Positions 8,656 through 17,471 are shown, numbered from the stretch's first letter. The stretch is DNA of 64,000 nt from Brevibacterium sp. JSBI002 (GCF_026013965.1 NZ_CP110341.1:1364001-1428000); one strand, 5' to 3'. Notes: a model not told the origin generated them from the sequence alone. A program made the numbers and translations.

Positions 8656-10467
8656 TCAGGCGGCGAAGCGGATGATCGCCTCACCGGACTTCACCGAGGC
8701 GCCTGCGTCGACGAGCACCTCGGAGACGGTGCCGGAGTGGCCGGCCTTGAGCGGCTGTTCCATCTTCATGGCCTCGATGACGGCGAGGGTGTCACCGGCT
8801 TCGACGGTGTCACCGGGGTTGACGGAGACGGAGACGATGGTGCCCTGCATGGGAGCGTTGAGCGCATTCGAGTCGTCGGCGATCTTCGCACCCTTGCGGC
8901 TGCTCAGCCCGCGCTTGCGCCGCGGCACGTTGGGGCTGGGAACATGACCGAGGTCCGAGATGACGTCCTTGGGGACCGAAACGGTCATGCGGCGGCCATC
9001 GACCTCGACCACAACGCTGAAGCTGTCGGTTGCAGTACTCATCTGTTCTCCTAGCTGTGGATCGACAAGCGGATTGACGAAAGCGGTTTCGAGCCAGTTG
9101 GTCCAGACCTTGAAATCGGTCGCGAAGGCCTGTTCGTTCACGAGCACCCGATGCAGCGGCAGCAGCGTCGAGACACCCTCGATGCGGTATTCGGACAGGG
9201 CCCGGCGTGCTCGCGCCAGGGCCTCGCCACGGGTGGCGCCGGTGACGACGAGCTTGGCCAGCATCGGGTCGAAGTCCGTGCCGACGACGCTGCCTTCGCC
9301 GATGCCGGAATCCAGACGCACTCCGGGACCTGACGGCGCACGGTAGTTCTTCACCGCGCCGGTGGCGGGGAAGAACGTCGTGGGGTCTTCGGCGTTGATG
9401 CGGAACTGGAAGGAATGTCCGCGCACGGCAGGGAATTCGTCGGGCAGCGCCTCGCCCGAAGCGATGCGCACCTGCCAGCCGACGAGGTCGACCCCGGTGA
9501 CCTCCTCGGTGACGGTGTGCTCGACCTGGATGCGCGCGTTGGCTTCCATGAAGATGATCGTGCCGTCCTCGCCGAGGAGGAACTCACACGTCGCGGCGCC
9601 GACGTAGCCGACGTGGGCGAGCAGGCGTGCCGAGGCTTCGGAGACGATGCGCTCCTGTTCAGCGGTGAGGAACGGAGCAGGTGCTTCCTCGATGATCTTC
9701 TGGTTGCGGCGCTGCAGAGTGCAGTCACGCGTGGACACAACCCGCACGTTGCCGTGGGCATCGGCCAGGCACTGGGTCTCGAGGTGACGGGGGCGCACGA
9801 TCTGCTTCTCGATGAGGCACTCACCGCGCCCGAAAGCACTCTGCGCCTCGCGGGTCGCTGCAGCATAGGCGGCCTCGAGATCCTCGGCAGCGGCGCAGGC
9901 GCGGAAACCACGCCCGCCTCCGCCGTGGACGGCCTTGACGACGACGGGGAACCCGATCCGGTCGGCCACCTCGGCGGCCTCTGCCAGATCGGCTACGGCG
10001 CCGTCGGAACCCGGCGCAACCGGAGCTTCGACGGCTTCGGCGACGGCGCGGGCTCCGGACTTGTCACCGAGGAGTTCGATCGCCGCCGGGGGAGGACCGA
10101 CCCAGATCAGCCCGGCATCGATGACGGCCTGTGCGAACTGCGCGTTCTCGGCCATGTAGCCGTAACCGGGGTGGACGGCATCGGCGCCGGAGCGCTTGGC
10201 CAAGGCGAGGATCTTCTCGATGTCGAGATACGTCTCCCCGGCTCCGGAACCGTCCAGCAGCCACGCGTCGTCGGCGAGATCGACGAAGTCGGCATCGGAA
10301 TCGGCGCGGGTGTACACGGCGACGGCCTTGATGCCGAGGTCGTGGGCGGCTCGGATGATGCGCAGAGCGATCTCACCGCGGTTGGCGATGAGGACTCGGC
10401 GGACGGCCCCGGTCGGAACAGTGGTGCTCAGTGCCGAGGTCGTGGAGTCGGGGAGGACTGTGGTCAT
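8656..10467 (-). CDS. accA3: Acyl-CoA carboxylase alpha subunit (biotin carboxylase plus biotin carrier domain)
   Basis: ATP-dependent carboxylation of protein-bound biotin for acyl-CoA carboxylases that make malonyl- and methylmalonyl-CoA. 603 residues: biotin carboxylase N-domain (ANRGEIALRII), ATP grasp with glycine-rich GGGGRGF and the EANARIQVEH metal/substrate site, C-domain, and a biotinyl domain with the acceptor lysine in EAMKMEQP near the C-terminus. ATG 10467 is chosen over one seven codons upstream because AAAGGAG lies just ahead of it. The transcarboxylase (accD) is not in the window. maf follows upstream on the same strand, as I recall from the M. tuberculosis accA3 region. Confidence 0.92.
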   Translation of the reverse strand: MTTVLPDSTTSALSTTVPTGAVRRVLIANRGEIALRIIRAAHDLGIKAVAVYTRADSDADFVDLADDAWLLDGSGAGETYLDIEKILALAKRSGADAVHPGYGYMAENAQFAQAVIDAGLIWVGPPPAAIELLGDKSGARAVAEAVEAPVAPGSDGAVADLAEAAEVADRIGFPVVVKAVHGGGGRGFRACAAAEDLEAAYAAATREAQSAFGRGECLIEKQIVRPRHLETQCLADAHGNVRVVSTRDCTLQRRNQKIIEEAPAPFLTAEQERIVSEASARLLAHVGYVGAATCEFLLGEDGTIIFMEANARIQVEHTVTEEVTGVDLVGWQVRIASGEALPDEFPAVRGHSFQFRINAEDPTTFFPATGAVKNYRAPSGPGVRLDSGIGEGSVVGTDFDPMLAKLVVTGATRGEALARARRALSEYRIEGVSTLLPLHRVLVNEQAFATDFKVWTNWLETAFVNPLVDPQLGEQMSTATDSFSVVVEVDGRRMTVSVPKDVISDLGHVPSPNVPRRKRGLSSRKGAKIADDSNALNAPMQGTIVSVSVNPGDTVEAGDTLAVIEAMKMEQPLKAGHSGTVSEVLVDAGASVKSGEAIIRFAA

Positions 10468-10590
10468 GGTGCTCCTTTGTATGATCACAGAACAATTTAG
10501 AGAACAGCACCAAGGGTTTGTAGGACAGCGATAAAAAATTGGGACGAGAACTTCAATGTCCTCGGGCGTGTCACCGGACCAGGGTCGAGT

Positions 10591-11328
10591 CTACCGCTTG
10601 AGAGCCCACAGATCGGGCCAGAACAGGCCCATGCCGGTGACCAATTCGCGTACGACGGGCAGGCTGAGTCCGAGCACGGTGAGATGGTCGCCGTCGAGCT
10701 GGTCGACGAAGGCCCCACCATAGCCGTCGATTGTCAGCGCCCCAGCCACGTGGAAGGGCTCTTCGGTGGCGATGTACGCTTCGAGCTCCTCCGTGCTGGG
10801 TGAGCCGATGAGCACCGAGGTGGTCGACCGCTGCGAGCGCAGAGCGCTGAGTTCGAAGGGTGCCGAGTCCGTTCGATCGGCACGGGCGGGGCTGTCACTG
10901 CTGCCGTCAGCCCCCGTTCGTCCGGCTGCAACGTTCGCTGGCTGTGTCCGCGTGAGCACGGCGACCGTATGGCCCGAATGAAGCTGTGTCCATTGACCGG
11001 CGATCGCCGACCACACGTCGCGAGTGCGTTCGGCCGTTCCCGGTTTGCCGATGGCCTGTCCGTCGAATTCGAGCAGGGAGTCCCCGGCGATGACGACCAC
11101 GGTGTCCGCGCCGTGAAGTGTCGGGGGAGCAGACGCGATGATCCGGTCGATGACCGCACGAGCCTTCGCCTCCGACAATGCTGTGGTGAGTTCGCCGACG
11201 GAGCCGGTGAAATCGTCCTCGAGGGCACGTTCGTCGACCTCGGAGACGATGATGACCGGGTCGATTCCGCCGTCCCGGAGGATCTGGCGACGTGAAGGAG
11301 ACTGGGAGGCGAGGACTACGGGGATCAC
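10591..11328 (-). CDS. maf: Maf-family nucleotide pyrophosphatase
   Basis: Hydrolyses dTTP/UTP or modified nucleoside triphosphates to monophosphates. 245 residues against about 190-210 for the family. N-terminal signature LASQSPSRRQIL, EVDER, the catalytic-site GADTVV, GKPGTAERTRD and the end IDGYGGAFVDQLDGD are all present. The extra length is a Ser/Ala/Asp-rich insert around residues 130-165, between the HSGHTVAVL strand and the ELEAYI helix. The start codon overlaps the stop of the SGNH-like gene by four bases, so the two are probably translationally coupled. Confidence 0.9.
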   Translation of the reverse strand: MIPVVLASQSPSRRQILRDGGIDPVIIVSEVDERALEDDFTGSVGELTTALSEAKARAVIDRIIASAPPTLHGADTVVVIAGDSLLEFDGQAIGKPGTAERTRDVWSAIAGQWTQLHSGHTVAVLTRTQPANVAAGRTGADGSSDSPARADRTDSAPFELSALRSQRSTTSVLIGSPSTEELEAYIATEEPFHVAGALTIDGYGGAFVDQLDGDHLTVLGLSLPVVRELVTGMGLFWPDLWALKR

Positions 11329-12356
11329 GAGGCGGCTTCCGAACGATTCGGGACCGTTTCGGTGCCGGCGTCTTCTGTCACTGCCGCTTCTTCGGCATCT
11401 GGCTGCGCCTCGGAGTCGGTCTGGGTCTCGTCATCCGAATCGTTCTGGGCAGCAGATTGCGCCTCGGCGCCGGGGACCAGTTCGTGTCTGCGGGCGGTTT
11501 CGCCCTTCTCGGGGATGTCGAGGCTGCGGTCGACGATGATCGGTGCATCGATGCGTTCGGCAATTGCGGCCAGCAGGGTCGAGGACAGCTGCGCATAGCC
11601 GAGTTCGCTGGGGAATCTGCCCGAGTCGTTGAGCAGAGACCGGCGTGTCGTTCCGCTCAGCGATCCGGTCGATCGCAGCGGGACCGCACGCGCGGCCAGG
11701 GCGGCCAGCCATTGAGAGCCGGCGAGGACCCGCGAGGTCCGGCGCAGCGACGTTTTGAGCGGATCGCGCAGCCCCGGCAGACCGCCGAGATTGGGGCAGA
11801 CGAGAACGAACACGGTGTAGCGGCCCTCGCGTTGGAGCCGATTGATGGCCTGATTGAGCACGGGAACGCCGATGGTCGCCTGGATCGGGTGGATGATGTC
11901 GCCGGTGCCGATCGAGATGATCGCGAACCGACGGTCCTCGGTCCAGTGGTCCGAGAGCTGGCGGGAAAGCCACGGCGAACGCAGGACTTCGTCCACCTGC
12001 CGATGCAGATCATCCGACAGCGCCGAGGGGCGGGCGGTCGTCTGGACCCGGACGGTGGTGCCGAGTATCCGGGCCAGGCCCCGCCCGATGAGAGTCGGGG
12101 GTGCCTGCTCCGGGTCGACATCGACCCCGCACAGCCAGGAGTCGCCGATGATGGCCAGCGCCGCGGAGTCGTCATCGTCATTGTCACGTGGGGCGGCGAT
12201 CGCCTCGGTGAAGGTGGAGTAGCGACGGTTCTTGTCGTCGTCGAAGGAACGGCGCAGCGACCCGGCCTGATGGCGGAGCAGTCCCGCCGCCGAGGCACCC
12301 GCGCCGACGACGGTCGCACCCATGGTCGCCAGCGTATAGATCAAGCGTCTTCCCAC
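11325..12356 (-). CDS. SGNH/GDSL-hydrolase-like protein, catalytic His apparently missing
   Basis: 343 residues: hydrophobic N-terminus (signal anchor about 5-27), block I IIGDSWLCG with the presumed nucleophile S73, a block III-like SIGTGDI, and the final block as NDSGRFPSELGYA. Active family members have D-x-x-H in that block; here no histidine is present, so hydrolase activity is doubtful. The C-terminal about 60 residues are acidic and low-complexity. Operon with maf (four-base overlap). Family call is from motifs only; the function is unknown. Confidence 0.65.
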   Translation of the reverse strand: MGRRLIYTLATMGATVVGAGASAAGLLRHQAGSLRRSFDDDKNRRYSTFTEAIAAPRDNDDDDSAALAIIGDSWLCGVDVDPEQAPPTLIGRGLARILGTTVRVQTTARPSALSDDLHRQVDEVLRSPWLSRQLSDHWTEDRRFAIISIGTGDIIHPIQATIGVPVLNQAINRLQREGRYTVFVLVCPNLGGLPGLRDPLKTSLRRTSRVLAGSQWLAALAARAVPLRSTGSLSGTTRRSLLNDSGRFPSELGYAQLSSTLLAAIAERIDAPIIVDRSLDIPEKGETARRHELVPGAEAQSAAQNDSDDETQTDSEAQPDAEEAAVTEDAGTETVPNRSEAAS

Positions 12357-12400
12357 TGATTTCCCTCCTCCGGCGTCATCATTGCACCTTTGTCAGTGCA

Positions 12401-12417
12401 TCAACAACTATTGTTGA
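12401..12417. promoter_or_regulatory. Palindrome in the divergent promoter region
   Basis: TCAACAA and TTGTTGA flank three bases, ending four bases before the AI-2E permease ATG and within the 64 bases shared with the divergent SGNH-like gene. It is positioned to act as an operator for either gene. Confidence 0.4.
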
Positions 12418-12420
12418 GTC

Positions 12421-13827
12421 ATGAGCGAAAACGATCAGCAGCATCCCCCGAACCGATTCCGAGGGGCATGGGAGGCGTTCCGGCGCGGACGCGGATCCTC
12501 TCACTCCGAGTCCGAACCCGAGGTGACCCCGTCACAGGCGGTCAGTCCCGAGGAGATCGCACTCAGCCGAATCGAAGCCGAGGCCAAACCGTATGTGGCT
12601 CCCGGTCTCAAGCTCGCTGCCGCGTGGTCGTGGCGGTCGATCGTCGTGCTCGTGGCGATCGGTGTGGCCCTGTGGCTGCTGTCGAAGATCTCCAGCGTCG
12701 TCCTGCCGGTGCTCATCGCTCTGCTGCTGGCAGCGCTGCTCGCGCCCCTGACAGGGTGGCTGAAGAAGAAGGGTGTGCCTCGAGGCGGGGCCGCGGCGAT
12801 CTCCTTCATCGGGTTCATCGTCGTCGTGCTCGGACTCTTCGGCCTCGTCGGCCAGCAGATCTATTCCGGCATGCCCGACCTCGTCAAACAGGTCATCGCC
12901 GGTGTGTCCGGAATCAGCGGCTGGCTGGCTTCGAGTCCCTTCGGCATCGACGCCACGACGATCTCGAGCTATATCGACGAAGCTATCAAGACCGCGACGA
13001 ACTTCTTCCAGAACAACAGCAGCCAGCTCCTCGGCGGTGCCCTGGAAGCCACCTCCTCGGTGGGCACCTTCCTCACCGGTATGGCCGTGTGCCTGTTCGC
13101 GACGTTCTTCTTCCTCTACGACGGACAGAACATCTTCAGGTGGGTGATGAACCTGCTGCCGGTCCCTGCCCGTCCCGTCGCCACGGGAGCCGCTCTGAAG
13201 GGGTGGACGACCCTCGTGCAGTACGTGCGGGTCCAGATCCTCGTCGCCGCCGTCGACGCGATCGGCATCGGCATCGGCGCAGCGTTCCTGGGGATCCCGC
13301 TGGTCATCCCCATGACCGTGCTGGTCTTCCTCACCTCGTTCGTCCCCGTCGTCGGAGCCATCGCCTCCGGTGCGGTCGCCGTGCTGGTGGCATTGGTCTC
13401 GAACGGTCTGGTCAGCGCGGTCATCATGCTCGCGGTTGTCATTGCCGTCCAGCAGATCGAAAGCCAGGTCCTCCAGCCGTTCCTCATGGGCAAAGCCGTG
13501 TCCGTCCATCCGCTGGCTGTGATCCTCGCAGTCACCGGCGGCGGCTTCCTCTTCGGCATCGTCGGCGCTCTCTTCGCCGTTCCCCTGGTGGCCGTTCTCA
13601 ACAGCGTCGTCAGCTATATCGTGCGCACGAACGCCGGTGATTCCGAGGACACGGAGGACGCCGCGGAGCGTGACCCGGACGAACGCGAGGCCACAACGGT
13701 CCTGGAGACGGCGAAGGAACGGCTCACCGATGCCGTCCACGAGTCCGCGGAAGACGAAGGCGCATCAGGTTCCGGTTCGAGCGACTCCGGCGAGTCAGGA
13801 ACGAAAGGCTCGCCTGATCCGAAGTGA
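12421..13827 (+). CDS. AI-2E family transporter (TqsA/YdiK-like membrane protein)
   Basis: Polytopic inner-membrane protein of the AI-2 exporter superfamily; members export autoinducer-2 or act as ion antiporters, and the substrate here is unknown. 468 residues with about eight hydrophobic helices between residues 70 and 405. The family pattern of paired helices at each end, a long amphipathic section (about 155-215) and the motif PVVGAIASG near residue 317 are visible. The acidic Ser/Gly-rich tail after about 410 is probably disordered. The stop codon overlaps the following terminator palindrome. Confidence 0.85.
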   Translation: MSENDQQHPPNRFRGAWEAFRRGRGSSHSESEPEVTPSQAVSPEEIALSRIEAEAKPYVAPGLKLAAAWSWRSIVVLVAIGVALWLLSKISSVVLPVLIALLLAALLAPLTGWLKKKGVPRGGAAAISFIGFIVVVLGLFGLVGQQIYSGMPDLVKQVIAGVSGISGWLASSPFGIDATTISSYIDEAIKTATNFFQNNSSQLLGGALEATSSVGTFLTGMAVCLFATFFFLYDGQNIFRWVMNLLPVPARPVATGAALKGWTTLVQYVRVQILVAAVDAIGIGIGAAFLGIPLVIPMTVLVFLTSFVPVVGAIASGAVAVLVALVSNGLVSAVIMLAVVIAVQQIESQVLQPFLMGKAVSVHPLAVILAVTGGGFLFGIVGALFAVPLVAVLNSVVSYIVRTNAGDSEDTEDAAERDPDEREATTVLETAKERLTDAVHESAEDEGASGSGSSDSGESGTKGSPDPK

Positions 13828-13873
13828 ATAGAGAAGTGGGCGGGTGCGATCGCACCCGCCCACTTCTCTATTC
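13826..13873. terminator. Perfect 48-base palindrome between the AI-2E permease gene and greA
   Basis: Two exactly complementary 24-base halves without a loop, between convergent genes; the left edge overlaps the permease TGA. It acts as a terminator in both directions. Confidence 0.85.
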
Positions 13874-13881
13874 GGTCTCGA

Positions 13882-14376
13882 TCAGCCGGTGAAGGCTTCG
13901 ACGGAATCGACCTTGACCTCGATGGTCTTGCCGTTCGGTGCCTCGTATGAGGTCTTGTCGCCGGCCTTGACGCCGAGGACAGCCGCTCCGAGCGGGGACT
14001 TCTCCGAGAAGACGTCGATATCGGAGTCTCCGGCGATCTCGCGGTTGCCCAGCAGGAATCGCATGGAGTTGCCGGCAACGCTGGCGGTCACGACGGTTCC
14101 GGGTGCCACGGTCTTGCCGTCGCTGTCGCTGGAGCCGACCTTCGCGTTCCGCAGCAGCACCTCGAGCTGGCGGATTCGTGCTTCCTGTTTGCCCTGCTCA
14201 TCACGCGCTGCGTGATAACCGCTGTTCTCCTTCAAGTCACCCTCGTCGCGGGCGGCTTCGATCTTCTCAGCAATCTCTGCACGACCCGGTCCGGAGAGAT
14301 GCTCGAGTTCCTTCGACAGGCGGTCAAAGGCTTCCTGGGTCAACCATGTCTCTTCCTGGGTGACTTCCTCGGTCAT
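13882..14376 (-). CDS. greA: Transcription elongation factor GreA
   Basis: Binds the secondary channel of RNA polymerase and stimulates cleavage of backtracked RNA. 164 residues: N-terminal coiled coil carrying the acidic tip ARDEGDLKENSGYHAA, followed by a C-terminal FKBP-like domain (SPLGAAVLGVKAGD). ATG 14376 has AAGGAG just upstream; a longer frame to 14445 runs through the upstream terminator and has no such site. A strong intrinsic terminator sits 47 bases before the start (separate entry), so expression is probably set by read-through. Neighbours DUF4307 and mca match the usual actinobacterial order. Confidence 0.95.
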   Translation of the reverse strand: MTEEVTQEETWLTQEAFDRLSKELEHLSGPGRAEIAEKIEAARDEGDLKENSGYHAARDEQGKQEARIRQLEVLLRNAKVGSSDSDGKTVAPGTVVTASVAGNSMRFLLGNREIAGDSDIDVFSEKSPLGAAVLGVKAGDKTSYEAPNGKTIEVKVDSVEAFTG

Positions 14377-14423
14377 GACTTCTCCTTCTTCGGTCGGTGC
14401 ACTGACGGGCGTGTCAGGCAACG

Positions 14424-14451
14424 AAAAAACCGGGCGTATGGGCACGCCCGG
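14424..14451 (-). terminator. Intrinsic terminator inside the greA leader
   Basis: Read on the minus strand: an eight-base GC stem CCGGGCGT/ACGCCCGG with a six-base loop, directly followed by six U residues. It is 47 bases before the greA ATG, and a -10-like TACAAT (14469-14474) lies just upstream of it. It can end transcripts of the DUF4307 gene, but as placed it also falls inside the greA leader. Confidence 0.8.
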
Positions 14452-14468
14452 AAGTTGAATGAAACTAC

Positions 14469-14474
14469 ATTGTA
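14469..14474 (-). promoter_or_regulatory. Probable -10 element of greA
   Basis: TACAAT on the minus strand, about 18 bases before the leader terminator stem. No convincing -35 hexamer is seen at 17 bases. Confidence 0.4.
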
Positions 14475-14633
14475 ACGCATCTGCGGAGAAAAACGATGAG
14501 TTCGATCACGTCCCCGGCGGTGAGTCGGAGGTTTGCGGCCGCAAGATGCGTCCCCGTGCGAGAACTATTCGAAGGTTCTCGAGACCCGGCTCCTGTGCTT
14601 CCACCAGGCGACCGTTGCGGTCGAACGTTCGGC

Positions 14634-15059
14634 CTATTCGAACCAGCAGGAGTCGACGTGGCCGGAGGCGGCCAGCTGAGTGGTGGCCAGGTCCACATCG
14701 AGGCGCTTCGGCGAATTCGGATCGGCGTTCGGATCGGCGGGAACAGTCACCTCGGTGAAGCCGACGATCGCTTCGTGCTCATTCGTGGCCTGGACGATGC
14801 AGTGCACGTCGCGTTTCTGATCAGGAAATATTCCGACGGTGACGCGCGTTGAAGAATCGTCGATAACCGAATAGTCAAGAGTGCGCGGTGTTGTGGGATT
14901 CGTCTGCGGGCGGAATGCCCAGATGGCGATGACGGCGACCACCACGGCGAGGACGACGACGGCGATGATCTTCGCCCGACGGCTCAGATTCCGCTTGGGT
15001 CTGCTGGTCCGGCCGTAGCGATCGTCATGCAGTGGTGGTGCCACTGTTACCTCAGTCAT
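14634..15059 (-). CDS. DUF4307 membrane protein
   Basis: 141 residues: a basic cytosolic N-terminus, one transmembrane helix (about 31-49, AKIIAVVVLAVVVAVIAIWAF) and an extracytoplasmic domain with two cysteines (CIVQATNEHE and SCWFE) that could pair. Its place between greA and mca is the same as for Rv1081c in M. tuberculosis. The biochemical role is unknown. It is divergent from mca, sharing a 123-base intergenic region. Confidence 0.85.
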   Translation of the reverse strand: MTEVTVAPPLHDDRYGRTSRPKRNLSRRAKIIAVVVLAVVVAVIAIWAFRPQTNPTTPRTLDYSVIDDSSTRVTVGIFPDQKRDVHCIVQATNEHEAIVGFTEVTVPADPNADPNSPKRLDVDLATTQLAASGHVDSCWFE

Positions 15060-15182
15060 TGAATTCCTCTTTAAGTACTTCGCGCACTAATCTAGAGTAG
15101 TCGATCCTCTGCCGGCGATCATGTCAGCCGCAGCGCCGGCAGCAGGTGGCCACCAGGCTGAATCGAAAGGGACATTTAGGAT

Positions 15183-16193
15183 ATGACTTCGCTTCCGTAC
15201 CATGGGCTGCGCCTGTTGGCCGTCCATGCCCACCCCGACGACGAATCCTCCAAGGGTGCGGCAACGAGCGCGAAGTACGCTTCACTGGGTGCCCGGGTGC
15301 TCATCGCCACCATGACCGGTGGCGAGGCCGGCGATATCCTCAATCCCGCTCTCCTGCAGAGTCCGAAGGCCAGCCGCGACATCGCCGGTCTCCGTCGTGA
15401 GGAGATGGCGACCGCTGCCGCAGCCCTCGGCGCCGAACATGTCTGGGTCGGTCACGTCGACTCGGGACTGCCCGACGGCGATTTCGACAACCAGACTCCT
15501 CCCGGATGCTTCTATCGGGTTCCCGACGAGGTGGCGATGCTTCCCCTCGTGCACATCATCCGCACCTTCCGTCCGCAGGTGGTGACCACCTACGACGAAC
15601 TCGGCGGATATCCTCACCCCGACCACATCAAGAACCACGCTGTGACCATGGCCGCTGTCGAAGCCGCCGCAGATGCGACCTCGCATCCCGAGCTCGGCGA
15701 ACCGTGGCAGGTGCAGAAGATCTACTTCAACCAGGACCTGTCGGCGAAGAAGTGGATCACGATCCACGAGAAGATGCTCGAGGCGGAACTCGAGTCCCCG
15801 TTCGCCGACCACCTCGAGGATTTCAAGAAGCGTGACAACCAGCGCCACAACTGGCTGAGCACCCGCATCTCGTGCTCCGAGTTCTTCTCCGCCCGTGATC
15901 GTGCGCTGCTCTCCCACGCCACTCAGATCGATCCCGAAGGCGGTTTCTTCTCCGCGTCGCGCAAGGCCGCTCGCACGTATTGGCCGACAGAGGAGTTCGA
16001 ACTGGCTCTCGACCTCACCGGTCGTGAGCCGCTGAACCGGGAGCTGGACTTCCAGGAGACCGATCTGTTCGCCGCCGTGACCTTCGATGACGGACGTCGC
16101 GTTCCCGACGAGGGGATGCTCCCGGACTCGCCGGCTGCCGAAGACCTCGGCGTTGATTCCGCCGTCCCGACCGAAAGCGACACCCGCGCATGA
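15183..16193 (+). CDS. mca: Mycothiol S-conjugate amidase
   Basis: Zinc amidase that cleaves mycothiol S-conjugates to a mercapturic acid and GlcN-inositol, the detoxification step of mycothiol metabolism. 336 residues of the LmbE-like fold: AHPDDE at 16-21 (zinc ligands His and Asp), the third ligand in HPDHIKNH, and TMTGGEAGDILNP typical of Mca and MshB. The length and the absence of an MshB-type C-terminus favour Mca. Only a weak GGAT ribosome-binding site precedes the ATG. A four-base ATGA overlap couples it to the small membrane protein. Confidence 0.92.
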   Translation: MTSLPYHGLRLLAVHAHPDDESSKGAATSAKYASLGARVLIATMTGGEAGDILNPALLQSPKASRDIAGLRREEMATAAAALGAEHVWVGHVDSGLPDGDFDNQTPPGCFYRVPDEVAMLPLVHIIRTFRPQVVTTYDELGGYPHPDHIKNHAVTMAAVEAAADATSHPELGEPWQVQKIYFNQDLSAKKWITIHEKMLEAELESPFADHLEDFKKRDNQRHNWLSTRISCSEFFSARDRALLSHATQIDPEGGFFSASRKAARTYWPTEEFELALDLTGREPLNRELDFQETDLFAAVTFDDGRRVPDEGMLPDSPAAEDLGVDSAVPTESDTRA

Positions 16194-16573
16194 TCTTCGC
16201 GTCCTCTCAAGCCCCGACTCCGGACGGAGGAACACCGGACCCGGATCTGGTGACGCCCGGAACCATCGGCTTCCTGGCCACCCTCGCCATTGTCGTCCTG
16301 ACGATCTTCCTCATCCGGGACCTCATGCGTCGTGCCCGTCGGGTGCGGGCGCACTCGAGCGCCAGCGACGCCTATCCGATCCCGCTGCGCAGGCATGTGG
16401 TGCCCAACCAGTCGAAGCTCTCAGGGCCGGAGGCACCCGAAACGGAGAGCGCTGACAGCGAATCCGACACAGCCGTCGACACCGGACCGTCCGATTCAGA
16501 TCGCCGAGGTGGCTCGACGGAGGAGCCGATCGATGTCTCCGAGTCCTCCGACGAACGGAATGAACGAGCCTGA
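16190..16573 (+). CDS. Small single-pass membrane protein downstream of mca
   Basis: 127 residues: a short extracytoplasmic N-terminus, one transmembrane helix (about 24-41, FLATLAIVVLTIFLIRDL), an arginine-rich juxtamembrane stretch, then a polar acidic tail. Equivalent proteins follow mca in mycobacteria (the Rv1083 position). The function is unknown. The ATG overlaps the mca stop. Confidence 0.75.
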   Translation: MIFASSQAPTPDGGTPDPDLVTPGTIGFLATLAIVVLTIFLIRDLMRRARRVRAHSSASDAYPIPLRRHVVPNQSKLSGPEAPETESADSESDTAVDTGPSDSDRRGGSTEEPIDVSESSDERNERA

Positions 16574-16621
16574 GGCTCTGAATCCTGAACCCTGAACTCT
16601 GGGGCCCGAGGTCCTGACCTG

Positions 16622-16667
16622 ACAGACAACGGCGCGATCACCGATCGGTGATCGCGCCGTTGTCTGT
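16622..16667. terminator. Perfect 46-base palindrome after the mca operon
   Basis: Two complementary 23-base halves with no loop, between the convergent mca operon and the hemolysin III gene. Confidence 0.85.
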
Positions 16668-16686
16668 GGGCTCAGTCGAATGGAGC

Positions 16687-17471
16687 TCAGTAGGCTGCGA
16701 CGGCGGCGATGATGAGCGCGGCGAGGTGGCAGCCGTAGCCGAGTATCGTGAAGATGTGGAAGATCTCATGGAAGCCGAGCCACTTCGGTGAGGGGTTCGG
16801 CCGCTTGATCCCGTAGATCACCGCGCCGGCGATGTAGCACACGCCGCCGAGGACGACGAGGAGTCCGACGGGAAAGTTCGTGTCCAGATCTGGGGAATGT
16901 ATCCGACTCCGGCGACGCCGAACCCGACGTAGATGGGGACGAAGAGCCACCTCGGCGCGGTGGTGAAGATCGTTCGGAAGGCCGCGCCGAGTGCAGCGGC
17001 ACCCCACAGCACGGACAGCAGGAGGACTGCCTGGTCGGTGCGGAGCATCAGCACTGCCAGCGGTGTGTACGTGCCGGCGGTGATGAGGAAGATATTCGCG
17101 TGGTCGAGCCGCCGCAGGACGAGGCGGACGCGGGTGCGCCATCGGCCGCGGTGATAGACGGCGGAGGTGCCGAAGAGCAGCATGCCGGTGACAGCGAAGA
17201 TCGCGGCGGCGATGCGCGACTCGATGGTCGGGGAGATGATCACCAGTGCCAGGCCGCCGAGCATGGCCAGAGGGAACGCCCCGGCGTGGAACCAACCGCG
17301 CAGCTTCGGCTTGACCTGACCCGCCAGCTTCGTCAGTTCGGCGCGCAGCGCTGAGCGGCGACGGGCGATGCGGTGGTCGTCGGCGGGCGGATCATCATCC
17401 GCGCCTGCTGAACCGACTTGACCGGAGCCGTCGGGAACGACCCGAGAGGAATCGGTGGGCGAAGCATTCAT
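16687..17471 (-). pseudogene. Hemolysin III / TrhA family membrane protein, frameshifted
   Basis: Seven-helix integral membrane protein of the PAQR-related hemolysin III family. From ATG 17471 (GGAG upstream) the frame runs through WFHAGAFPLAMLGGLALVII, FGTSAVYHRG, RLDHANIFLITAGTYTPLA and up to GYIPQIWTRTF. The remaining two helices, with GAVIYGIKRPNPSPKWLGF and FHEIFHIFTILGYGCH, continue in another frame from about 16885. One inserted or deleted base near 16880-16890 separates them. All conserved His residues exist across both frames, so this is either a recent mutation or a sequencing error. The position between mca and the prenyl transferase matches Rv1085c. Confidence 0.85.

Noticed and set aside
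12532..13740. 402-codon minus-strand frame over the AI-2E permease
   Set aside because: Antisense shadow; the plus strand encodes a typical permease with correct membrane pattern.
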